Below, piece after piece: positions 48,701 through 61,090 of a stretch of DNA of 64,000 bases. A program made the position numbers and the translations under genes. The notes beneath the pieces are model-generated. The model was not told where the DNA came from. It did no database searches and saw nothing but the letters and a program-made list of their open reading frames with translations. The stretch comes from Echinometra lucunter. Its lineage: Eukaryota; Echinodermata; Echinoidea; Camarodonta; Echinometridae. The stretch is taken from contig CM057153.1 in the NCBI GenBank assembly GCA_029962745.1, forward strand, positions 9,926,962 to 9,990,961, given 5' to 3'. The stretch's first letter is position 1. Every line of letters starts with the position of its first letter.

Positions 48701-51449
48701 GATTAAAGTACTTGAGATAATGAATCTTCTGAGAGTGTACACTACGCTCTTCTACAATGGCTAGGGTAGATAACCGCTGATATTTTTGTCATGGTGTATG
48801 AATGAATTCAACAATCAACATCTAGAGCTGAAGTGAAATATGAATGTACATGGCATGACAGCAGTATAGAAGTAAAGAAGATGGAAGGGGGAGGAGGAGG
48901 AGAAGAAGAAGNNNNNNNNNNNNNNNNNNNNNNNNNNNNNNNNNNNNNNNNNNNNNNNNNNNNNNNNNNNNNNNNNNNNNNNNNNNNNNNNNNNNNNNNN
49001 NNNNNNNNNNNNNNNNNNNNNNNNNNNNNNNNNNNNNNNNNNNNNNNNNNNNNNNNNNNNNNNNNNNNNNNNNNNNNNNNNNNNNNNNNNNNNNNNNNNN
49101 NNNNNNNNNNNNNNNNNNNNNNNNNNNNNNNNNNNNNNNNNNNNNNNNNNNNNNNNNNNNNNNNNNNNNNNNNNNNNNNNNNNNNNNNNNNNNNNNNNNN
49201 NNNNNNNNNNNNNNNNNNNNNNNNNNNNNNNNNNNNNNNNNNNNNNNNNNNNNNNNNNNNNNNNNNNNNNNNNNNNNNNNNNNNNNNNNNNNNNNNNNNN
49301 NNNNNNNNNNNNNNNNNNNNNNNNNNNNNNNNNNNNNNNNNNNNNNNNNNNNNNNNNNNNNNNNNNNNNNNNNNNNNNNNNNNNNNNNNNNNNNNNNNNN
49401 NNNNNNNNNNNAAGAAGGAGGAAGAGGAGGAAGAGGAGAAAAAAATGGAGGCAGAGAGGAAGAAGGAGGAGAGAGAGAAAGAGGAGGAGAAGAAGAAGAA
49501 AAAGGAGGAGGAAATGAAAAAGAAGACAAGTAGAAAGATATGAGAGGAAGGGAGAAAAAGAGAATCCTGTCATTCAAAATAGGGAATGTTTAACTTTTGA
49601 TTATTTTTCTGCAACTGCTTTGCATCACAGTTTGGTTCTGTGGAATTAGAAGCAGAATAGAAAACAATTAAAGTGAAGTACTGTATCTTCCGTCTCGAAA
49701 ATGGTGTCAGTGGACACTCTATACTGGGTGACTTCCCTGTGGCAGGCAAGTCAATAATGCAAAATGGGACATGACCAGCATCTAAAAAGGTGTTTTGAAG
49801 TCCACTTTGAGGATGACCATTTGTAGAATTGCTTTCCTGAGACAGAAATGAGCAAAGCGTGACTGGGATTTCTGAAGATTTCTTGTAGATGTAGATGTCT
49901 TCTTTACAGCTTCATATGTTCAAGATGACAGTTGTTCTTAATGATGTATCAGATTTGTTCCAATTTTTCTGGGTGTTTTATCCATGCTTGATATTCACTT
50001 ACAAAGATTTCTGTGTTCATTATTTGTTTTTATACAAAACGATCTGTGCATTTATTTGTAAAAAAGAACTGTCTCATCAACAAAAAATAAAGGCAAAAGT
50101 CTAGGCGAGATTTTAACTTGTAGCCTCTTAGCAACCAGAAGTATAATTTTGTAGGTAATATTTACAGCAGTATCTTCCTAATTTTCATTTATTTAACCAA
50201 AGGATTTGAGCAAAATGCTACAAGTTAACATTATGATCGTTTTTGCAAGATGGAGCATTATTCAGATGTTACAAAGATAGTGTGCTGAATAGGCTGCTGA
50301 ATAGGCTGCTGAATAGGCTGCTGAATAGCATAAGCTCAAGAAATCGAGATGACATGTAGAGCATGTACATTTCTAAATCATTACGCATTCATACTTTGCT
50401 TCTTAATCCCCAGATAGATCTGAGATGGATAATGGAAGTTGGTTTACATCCAATCAGTCCATAATCCCACACATCACAGTAAAAGATGCCATTAAATTCA
50501 CCTTTTGAAAGATCACCCGAGGGCTAAATAAATCTTGAGAGGTCTTATCCATGCCATTAACGCATCAGTCAAACCGAAAAAATAACTTTCTCTTCTTTTC
50601 TCCTTCCATTTTACCAATATGGAATCTTGTTATCCATTATTCATGAATGAAAGATCTCAAGAATAGTAAGAGAACAATGATGAAGGCAGATTTCTCCATG
50701 AGTCTCTTTGAATTTCAGTTATGAAAGTTTATTTTGGAAAGAATTTTTTTGCCTTTTGTGAAATCTAGAAAAATTAAGTAGGAAATACTGTGGGTTTGTA
50801 TTAAAAAAAAAAAGAAGAAGAAGAAGCATGATGCAATATTAATGACCTATAAAAGGTGTGAAATATGAAGAGGTGGGAGGGGGGGGGGGGGGTATCTATA
50901 CTATTATTTTATCACATTGAGCGGGACAGGCATCATCTCTATAGATGTTAAAATATGTTAAGGGTTCTTTCTTCATCATGTTTTACCAGTTTTTTTATTA
51001 CAAAATTGAATATTTTTTTTCTCTCTCTCTCTTTCTCTCCAATATATTTTCCGTCTCTCTCAGTATCAAGATTCTGTATGCAGTCAGCTGTATGAGTTCT
51101 ACAGATCTGGGCACCACGAACTCAAACGATTCTGCATTCAGTTTGTCCCTCTTCTTGTATGGCAGTATCTCCGTTCCATCGCAATGCAAGAGGTAGGATC
51201 ATCAAATTGCAAGGATATTCCTTCTGTTCTTTTTTCTACAATAGTTTATCAGTCAGTTGTAAAGTTGTTTTTTTTTTCCCCTGAAATATACTCGTGTATG
51301 TATAATTGAAAAACCCGAAAAGCAGAAGAGTGAAATAGAAAGAAGAAAAGATATATACCGTATGTGTAATAAAAACAGATTTACATGACTTGTATGTAAA
51401 GATTCTTCTTCTCCACATCCCACCCTGCCCCATCGCTCCCTCCCTCCCT

Positions 51450-51504
<55 letters not shown>

Positions 51505-54500
51505 GGCGTTCAGACTATGTCCCGTTTACTGGGGGAAGGAGGGAGAGATCTTATCTTTTTTACGACCGAGCATCCACACTATGTTCGAATCCCCGCTATC
51601 CGGGGGACAAATCACGGCTGTCTGTGCGTTAGGTCACCGTGCATGTTGCATTTCGCGCATGCGCACTTATGATAAAAACAGGTGCGAGATATCGAATTAT
51701 GAGCCAAGGTCCCTACCCCATCCAAAAACCCAACGTGTTTGGGGGGGAGACGGGGAGAAGTCCCAGTGAGCGTCCACACTATGTGTTTGCCGGAGGATGT
51801 CCCTCTAAGGGGGACATCCCCCCGGCAAACGGGGGATAGTCTGAACGCCGGGTCTGTTGTGAAATGCCGTTTGAACTAGAAAGTTGTTACATTGGCAAAC
51901 AGAAAAGAAATTAGGAAGCGAAGTGACCAGTGGCAAGTTCTAACTTAATTCAGCAGTGCTCATGGAAGAATCGAGGTAATAATGAAACAGAGACAAGCTA
52001 GTGAACCGCTCTGGTGCTGATTTAGAAATTCAAGACTGGAGGCTTCTTCGTGTGGTGGCAGTAATTGCGATTGATTATCTTGCATACATTTCCATGAAAT
52101 TTTAGTCTGTATCCTGGTGCACATGGAAAGTGCTTGCTGAACCTGCTTGCTGTGATAACATTCTCTCTCTCTCACTCTCTCACTCTCTCATTCTCCTTTC
52201 CTCCCTCTCTTAACCCCCCCTCCCATCTCTCTCTCTCTCTCATTCTCTTTTCTCCCTATCTTACCCCCCCCCCTCTCTCACAACCTCGTTCATTTACCCA
52301 AGGAAACGATCCATTTTCTTTCTATCTTTTTTTTTTCTTCTGCCTAATTGACCTTCCCCTCCCCCCCCCCCCACCTAGTTCATGTTTAATTCTATGGCTT
52401 CATGGATGTGTCACTTACAAGTGTAATTTAAGAGCAGCCACTTAAGCTGTGTGATTACATTAATACCCCCCTCCCCCCCCCCCCCAAAAAAAAAAAAAAA
52501 GAGTAGAATTTAGTAAAAGACAAACTTTGGAGATTTATCAAATTTATTTTATTCATTTTTCTTAAAAGCACATTGCAGAATGTAGTTCCAGGCAAACAAA
52601 AGACATTTCCCTATCCTGAGTTTAACTTGTGACATACCGGTAAGCTCCTACATGTATTACTACAATGTACAAAATGCCATGGAAAGAATTTTTCTGCCTG
52701 TAAAAGAAAATCTGGAATATATTCATATTAAAAAAAAAAATCACATTATGACTTTTACCACTCATTATGTTTAATCTAACCAGGATCTGAATATTGTAGA
52801 ACAGTATGAAAATCACCTCAGTATTGGATTGATGGCCACTGCAATTATTCTTCTCTTGAAAAATAAAGGAAAGTCAAGGTATGAACTCAGTGAAGGAGGT
52901 CAAAGTAGCCAGGATTGCTTGTTGACTTCAAGAAAGAAAGAGTGAGCGACATAAATGTAGGCTGTTCCTAGAATTCAAGATATTCTTGGCTCTGCAGACC
53001 ACAGCATGATTGATTTGGCAGAATATATTTCCATAGCATCTGCACCTAAATATCATCTGGTTTCTGTATCATGAAACGGCGTATTCTGTTGCAATTTCAA
53101 GAGGAAGCGTGATCTGTTGTGCTTCCCTGAACTTTATAAATACCAATCTCGTCGGTAGTTCACGCAGGATTTCGATATATGACTTTGAAAAGCCCTGCGG
53201 TTATTTCTACATTTGCCGCAAAAGGTAGTGAAGTGATAGGATGATGCATTATTGGCCCACTTTATCGCCAGATGTGGGCATCTCTGTAACGATTGTGGTT
53301 CGAACAAACCTCTCTTGGGATGCATACTCTGTATGTGTGCATTTTGCATGAATACATGAAATCCTCCTCAGCTCTCGGTTTTTTTTTTTATGTACTTCTT
53401 TTTCTTCTTCTCCTTTTTATTGCATAATGCATGAATTGTAGGTATGCTGTAAAGTAGCTGTGAATACACCTTTCACAAGGAATAACACCTGTTACCAAAT
53501 ATTGAAAATCCCATTATTTCAAAGAAAACAACCTGTACTTGTACAGGTCTGCACTCTATCCTGCAACTGTCATGTGAGAAATCATTTGCTTCTTCAGTAT
53601 TAAACATTTAAGACTTTTAATGCCATGTACAAGTAATCAGTAGATAATTTGTGCATCTTTTCAAACCGACTGGGATTTTGTCCTTGTTTTGTAGTGACAT
53701 GTCACAGAAATACTGCCGTGTCATTTACCTGTACATGGCATACATTTACATGTACATGTGTAGAATTATCACTCTAACAAACAATTGCAGCCTGATTTCT
53801 GGTATAACACCCCCTTCCCCCCATGTAACCTTTGAACTTACTAGCATTTGGGTCATGGCTGGTGCAGGAACATCGATTTTCAAATTACGCTAGATGTGCT
53901 AATCCTGTACACTTGGCTAAGTCAGGAAGCCAATTGCGTTTTCATGCATATAATGACATAAGCTCATGTGTTAAGTCGTCCTTTTTTGGATGGATGTCAT
54001 AACCTGAGGCTGGAGGAAAGGAGAGGGAGGGACATGGTACCACATAGTACAGCATGCATGATAGTTACTCCCCTTCTTTCTATCTCCTCTACTCTCCCCC
54101 TCCCTTTCTTTCCCTCTCTCCTTCTCTCTCCCTTCCCTTTCTTTCCCTCCTTCTCTCTCCCTTCCCTTTCTTTCCCTCTCTCCTCTCTCCCTTCCCTTTC
54201 TTTCTCTCTCTCCTTCTCTCTCCCTTCCTTTCTTTCCTCTCTCATCCTTCTCTCTCCCTTCCCTTTCTTTTCTCTCTCCTTCTCTCTCCCTTCCCTTTCT
54301 TTCTCTCTCTCCTTCTCTCTCCCTTCCCTTTCTTTCCCTCTCTCCTTCTCTCTCCCTTCCCTTTCTTTTTCTCTCTCTCTCTCCTCTCTTTATTTCCTTC
54401 TCGTACTTTTTTCTTTCTCCCTTCCCTTTCTTTCCCTCTCTCCTCTCTCCCTTCCCTTTCTTTTTCTCTCTCTCTCTCCTCTCTTTATTTCCTTCTCGTA

Positions 54501-57500
54501 CTTTTTTTCTTTTCCTCATTACCACTCAACCACTTGGGAGTAACTTAAAGGGAATGAGGCCCTGGGTAGAGATCGATTTTAGTGGGGGGAGGGGGTCCAT
54601 CAGGGTTGGTTGTGGGGTAGGAGAGTTGTGGGGGTTGGGAGGTCTCGACTTGCTTCGTGTTTTTTTTTATTTGTGGCTGATTTAGCCTTTTTTAGGGGGC
54701 TGCCTCTCTCTGTTCTCACTCTTCATGCATTGAAGTTGATTTTTTTTCCCTCAGGGTCTCATTCTCCTTTAGTGTATTGTCACATGTTATAGAATAGCTA
54801 TTTTATTTGATTACTTTTATTTGTATTCATTATGTGATTTTAACTTGTACATGTATTTGTATGCAAGGCAAATACATGTATCAGTCTTTGGACCATTCGT
54901 CTTTGTTTTTGATAGTTTTTTGCTGAATGAAATCCAATACTGGTACCCTTCTCTCCACCTGATAATGCTGTGAAAAATTTTACAAAGATGTTGTGTGGGG
55001 AAGGGTTTTCTTTCACCATGTTTTCATAGCCAATGACTTGTAACACAGTGAAAAGTGGTGTTGATAAGTTGCGAAGTGAGGGAGGATAAAGGTGCTTTCA
55101 CACATGATGCGACAGTGTGGTAACACACTGTGGCACCACACTGTTTCGTCTTCACACATGGTGGGACTTTGTGTCTCCACATATGCTAATGAACGCGCAT
55201 TAACGCGTCAACTCTCAATAAGAGAGCATATTGTCAAAACTTGTGCAAGCAATCTCATGGCAACAATTTTTGCGCTAACTTTTTAGAAATTTGATTGGTG
55301 CGCATTTTTTGTGTATTTAGGCAGCAAAAAAAAGTGTGTACTGCCTCGGCGACATTTTTTTGTCGCCCTATACCCCATAGGCTTGTACACAAAAAAGTGT
55401 GGTGACACAGCGTGTTACCACACTGTCGCATCATGTGTGAAAGCACCTTTAGTGATGAAAAAAAAACATTGTTTTTGCCCTTGACAATAGCAGACTTCCT
55501 ATTTTGCACTGGGTCAAGAAGGACAGCTACTTCTGTTTAATCTCCAGGATAGGACAGGGATATTTAGACAAAGGCATGATCTTTTTAGTATTATTTTTTG
55601 CTGTCTTGGAAAAGTATAGTGAAGAGCTCATGTATTTTGCAAAGAAAGAGAGAAAAAAATCTATTGGCACCAGAATAATTACCCAAATTTTTCTTATGTG
55701 GTAGTGTACATGTAGTACATTATCACTCATGTTCTTTACAGTTTTATGCAGTTTTATATGTTGGGAGTTTGTGAATTGTACATGTAGGATTGACTCTATT
55801 AGATTTGATGAACACTTTTTTTCCACTCTAGCCCCCCTCCCCCTCAAATGCATATTCTTTTATCAGAAAGCTTATCCATTGAATAACATTCGATTTTTCA
55901 TCACTCATGTTATTTTTTCTCTCATCTTTTTCCTCTATATGCAGACAATTGGGAGGATAGAGAGCTTGCTACTTGGCATATACAACTTGGTAAGAAAAAT
56001 TTGCTTGTTCATCTTGTGAATATTTTCTCTTTCTTCTATATATGCATTGTTTTAGTTTTCTGTTGTTTTTTTTTTAATTTCACATCACTTCTCCTTTTAT
56101 GATCTTGTAATTAAAATGAGTGGCAATAAATGTTAATTTGCAATTTAATGCTGCAGGCTATACTGGGCTTGCTCTATGTAGTAAGAGCATTAAGCTGCTC
56201 ACAGGGGGGGGGGGGGGGCAGTGACTATTTGTCACTACTTAAAGTGATTACACAATGGTAAAAAAATTTGGGATATATGATCGAGAATAGAATTCTTAGA
56301 AGAATAACATTAAAAATTTGATGATTTTCAATCGAAATTATTGCATTTTGGATAATTTTCTCATAAGAAGTCAAGAGTTGACCAAAAAATTTGAGTATGA
56401 GCTATGACGTAAAAGTGGGTACCCAGCTTCGCGCATTGCAAATGTGCTGCGCGCTACATATGTAGACTGTAGAATATGTATTATACATTGCGCGCATTTT
56501 GCTAGAAGTGCGCGACAAGTTACCCACTTTGACGTCAATTTGACGTAAAAGTGGGTACCCAGTTGAAACTGGGTCACAGCTGAGGGGTCAAAAATATCCT
56601 GAAATCTTACCACATTTGGGGGTTTCCTTGGCAACACGACTTTTTAAAAAACTCTAGGCAGATGATTTTCTGCTAATAAAATCATGCTCTTTTAAATGAG
56701 CTAACATTGTTTCAGCATTGGGTACCCCCTTTAACATGTAAATAGGCTGTTTAAGTATAATTCCCATGATTGATGTTCGAGAGCAATTAACGATGCATTA
56801 CGTGAGCTAATTTGGGAGGAACAATCTATTTGAGTTTTAAAAGTACATGTAGGCCTGTACATGTACATGTATGTCAAAAATCAGCCACAAATTTGATTGA
56901 GATACAAAATTATGCGAGTAGCGACCATGGTCATTTCTATCTTTCTTTAAAACACCCAATTCGGAGTACATGGTGTCCATGTGTTGGTGCATTAATGTGT
57001 ATGAGGGCTTGTGTGTAGGTGTAAATGTAGCATGCTGAGCTTGTTGTACACCTGCACTAAAACCATGTTGTGTGGTAATGCGATCCTGTGCAGCTCAATC
57101 TTATCGTCACAGTTGGATGATATTTCACAGCTTCTGTGAAAGTCATAAGTGTAGCCAATTGATATCTGGGCTGTGGCAAAAAAAAAAAAAACAATCACAA
57201 GTACTTTAGGCTTCATCGGCATCATGGAAACAAATTAATTTTTTTATGTACATGTGTATGACTCTCTTTATACACTACAAATGGTTGTAGAATCTGTTCA
57301 TGATGCAATTGTCAAAAGCTATGCATTCTACCAGCAAATATGTCATTTACTGAATGCCCAATTACCAATAAAATCTTGGTTTACCTAACAAAATTGACTG
57401 CTGTAAAGAGCCTATAAATACATGTACATGTAACAGCTATTAAAATTCAAATTCAGGTTTGTCTGAAGTGTTTTTCTCCTATACATGTATACCTTTGCCT

Positions 57501-60500
57501 TGTTTAAACCCCATTATATACAAAAATCTGCCTTGGTCTCATTGTTAATACCATGCATGCTGAGCCATTGCAATTTCCTGAAATACATTACATGTAGGCC
57601 TGAGTCGGTTCGGTCGGTCCACCGGTGACCGACCGATGCTGCCGGGCTCCGGTGCAATTTTCTACACAACAGCGGACCAATGAAATACAGAAATACATAA
57701 GAAAATTAGTGTCAGAATAGGCTTTGAAATGTAACCAAATTAGGCATTAAAAATTTCATTTCTATTAAAACTTTCACACATTATTAAATTTCAAACCTCA
57801 AATGCATGAAATAGAACTACGGCAGTAAGATAACCGTGCAGGGTTTCTTCATTTTCTTGCTTGAATTTATCGGTGTTTTAATAGCGATATTGTTCAGTTC
57901 TGTAGGCCGCCATATTGTTTACTTGTAAATAAGATAGCTACGCTTATTCGCCCCAAGATGGTGCTATTCATATATCGGGTGAATATCATAGCGATCTTGT
58001 TTACAAGTAAACAATATGGCGGCCTACGGAACTGAACGATATCGCTAAAAAATGCCGATAAATTCAAGCAAGAAAATGAAGAAACCCTGCACGCTAATCT
58101 TACTGCCATAGTTCAATTTCATTCATTTGAGGTTTGAAATTTAATATTGTGTGAAAGTTTTAATAGAAATAAAATTTTCAGTGCCTAATAGTAATTTGGT
58201 TAAATTTCAAAGTATTTTGAGTGACACTCTGACACTGTGATTTTCTTGTGAATTTCATCGATCCGGTCCGCTGGTCTCCGCCGAAAAATCACCGGCGGGC
58301 ACCGGTCAAAAAAAACACGTTATGACTCAGGCCTAATTACATTAATTTCATTTGTTGGAAAGTATATGATACATTTTACAACATGCACATTCACAGTAAA
58401 AAGAAATTAAGGTAATGATATTCAGGTGTTAACTTTTTGTTTACTCAAATGATATGTAATATCACTATTGGAATGATTGGCCTTTTCTTAATTTCATGCA
58501 TGTGTAACTCAGTTTACGCGATGATAAACATGTATTTTGAGTAGAATTTGTGTGTTGAGTACACCTACATGGTGCCATGCAGCATTAAATAAACGGAATA
58601 AACCTAACTTCCTGGATGGATTTTCATATTCATCTTTGGTTTTTCCTTCTGTCCAGTCCATTATTACTAATGGTTTTGTTTACGCGATGATAAACATTTA
58701 TTTTGAGTAGAATTTGTGTGTTGATTACACCTACATGGTGCCATGCAGCATTAAATAAAGTTTGCACTGTAAGTCTACGGTGCACACAATGAAGCAGTTT
58801 TGAAGAGGAAATCATTTTCTCTCAGAACGGTATTAACCTAACTTCCTGGATGGATTTTCATATTCATCTTTGGTTTTTCCTTCTGTCCAGTCCATGTCTT
58901 TGGATGTCTTTTCTTATTTCACTCTAACTTCTCTTTAACCTTGTTATTTTTCCTGCATGTTAAGGCTGCTCCTCCTCCTTTTAGTTCTTCTTCCTCTTCT
59001 TCTTCTTCTTCTTCTCATTTTTCTTCTTTTTCTTCTTCCCCTCTTTCTTCTTCCTCGCTTCTTCTTTTCTTCTTTTCTTCTTCTTCTTCTTCTTCTTCTC
59101 TTCTTCTTCTTCTTCTCCCCCTATTTCCTCTTCTTAGAACTTATTTTGATTATTCTCCTTCTTCTACCTCCTCCTCCTCTTCTTCTTTTCTTCCTTTTCT
59201 TCTTTCTCTTCTGCTTTTTTCTTCTTCTCCTTCTTCTTCTTCTCCTCTTACTCCTCATCTCCTCCATTTTCCTGTTTTCCTTTTTCGTCACCTCATCTGC
59301 ATTCAACATCCCTTTCATACCAAATTCCTAACCTCAATCCTGGACCCAGGACTACATGTATATCTTAAACCTGTAACCTAACCTAAAACCCACTAACCAC
59401 ACTAAATTGTGGGTCACATTGCATGATAACGATAACGAGATTTTCAATCAAAAGAGCTCTCTACTCTTTGATGTGTACTTGTGAGTATGCCCATGTCTGA
59501 GAAGGGCAGCTCTAGGTGGTGCATGTACATTGAATGATAAAATCATCCCATTCTCGTTGTCGTTAGCAATTTTGTTATGCCACTGAGGCCTTCACTAAGA
59601 TGAAATAAAGCCTGGAGCATATACATGAATTGCCTGAGCAAATGTTAGGGCATCCCAAACTTCAAGTCTGTTCCTACAGCCTAGAAATTCATCTCTTTAT
59701 TTTTTAATTTTTTTTTCCTTATTAAGGCTTAATCAGATATGACGCAACAAAGTGCAAACCCCCGCAAATTTTTTATTGTACACGTCAATCGAATATGAGG
59801 TGGCAAAAAAAAAAAAAACACTGAGGCAAGAGGCATATTTTTGCCTCCTGGTGGCAGAAGCTACATGTATGGAACAATCAAATTCTTAAAAAGTTAGCAC
59901 AAAATATGATGCCATGAGTTTATCCGCACAACTTTTGAAAAATCTCTTTTATTTGAGCATTGACGCATTAATGCGTGTTCATTGCCATAAGTGGCGTGGT
60001 TTGCAGCGCCATATCTGAACACTAAGAATGTTGCGGGGGTTTGTCGCGTCGTATCTGAAAAAGCCTTAAAGGGGTTACCCAATGCTGAAACAATGTTAGT
60101 TCATTTAAAAGAGCATGATGTTATTAGCAGAAAATCATCTGCCTAAAGTTTTTGTAAAAGTCCTGTTGCCAAGGAAACCCCCAAATGTGGTAAGATTTCA
60201 GGATATTTTTGACCCCTCAGCTGTGACCCAGTTTCAACTGGGTACCCACTTTGACGTCAAAATGACGTCAAAGTGGGTACCTTGTCGCGCACTTCTAGCA
60301 AAATGCACGCAAGGTATAATACATATTGTACAGTCTAGCGCGCATCACAATGCGCGAAGCTGGGTACCCACTTTGACGTCATACCTCATACTCAAATTTT
60401 TTGGTCAGCTCTTGACTTTTTATGAGAAAATTAGCCAAAATGCATTGATTTCGATTGAAAATCATCATATTTTTAATGTTATTCTTCTTATAATTCTATT

Positions 60501-61000
60501 CTCGATCATACATGTATATCAAAAAAAAATTTACCATTGTGTAATCACTTTAAGTTTGAAGCAGCAATTTTCTCTCGTTCCCCCGGAGGATGTAATGTTT
60601 GCTAGCCTGCTTCAAAATTCATTTCGATGTCAAGTGTTTTGTTACTCCTTCAACATTACTCTAACAATTGCATGATGTACATGCTGATGAAGATTCAAGA
60701 ACATTTGCACATATACTTCCTGTGCATGTAACTTAGTATAGAGCACAAATGCCCAAGGGTTATTGGTGAAATTCTTTAATTTTTTTAATTGCTTCTATTT
60801 TCAAAGATCAAAGGAACAGAAAGTTTTTGAAACTTTATCTTTTCTTTCTTTCTTTCTTTCTTTCTTCTTTCTTTCTTTCTTTCTCTCTTTTTTTTTTTGA
60901 GGGGGGGGGAGGTCACAATCCAGTCTATTTTGATATCCAACCACTATTTTTTCTTGATGTACTTGATCTTGTGTCTTCTTCTCTCTCCATTCTTTCTGTT

Positions 61001-61090
<90 letters not shown>

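Larger units (their letters stand above)
37373..51063 (+). other. HYCC1 intron 2 (13.7 kb), background
   Basis: Apart from the elements listed separately, this is AT-rich intron with ACATGTA-type repeats, a G run at 38680-38697, a C run at 43875-43890, a G run at 45357-45375, T runs at 44739-44760 and 46979-46998, and GAATAGGCTGCT repeated at 50286-50330. No coding exon is recognised. The protein reads continuously from exon 2 to exon 3, so none is needed. Confidence 0.7.
51193..55944 (+). other. HYCC1 intron 3, background
   Basis: Besides listed elements it contains (TC)n at 51440-51500 and 52160-52260, C runs near 52263, 52360 and 52470, and no recognised coding exon. Confidence 0.65.

Noticed and set aside
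48815..49577. Long open frames on both strands across the N gap
   Set aside because: They are N-filled and composed of purine/pyrimidine microsatellite; no coding content.
52784..52878. Exon-like stretch bounded by AG and GT, reading DLNIVEQYENHLSIG onward
   Set aside because: Its phase (0 in, 2 out) would break the HYCC1 frame, the protein is continuous without it, and the sequence does not resemble hyccin. Probably a chance open frame.
53968..54548. Long serine/leucine/phenylalanine-rich or arginine/glutamate-rich open frames on both strands
   Set aside because: Artefacts of a TCTCC/CCCTTTCTTT minisatellite.
58941..59381. Serine- and leucine-rich open frames
   Set aside because: Artefact of a TTC/TCC microsatellite with no splice or homology support.
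60115..60675. 186-codon open frame on the plus strand
   Set aside because: It lies mostly inside the TTAA-ended element, and its reading is also present as a broken frame in the inverted copy; no protein family recognised.
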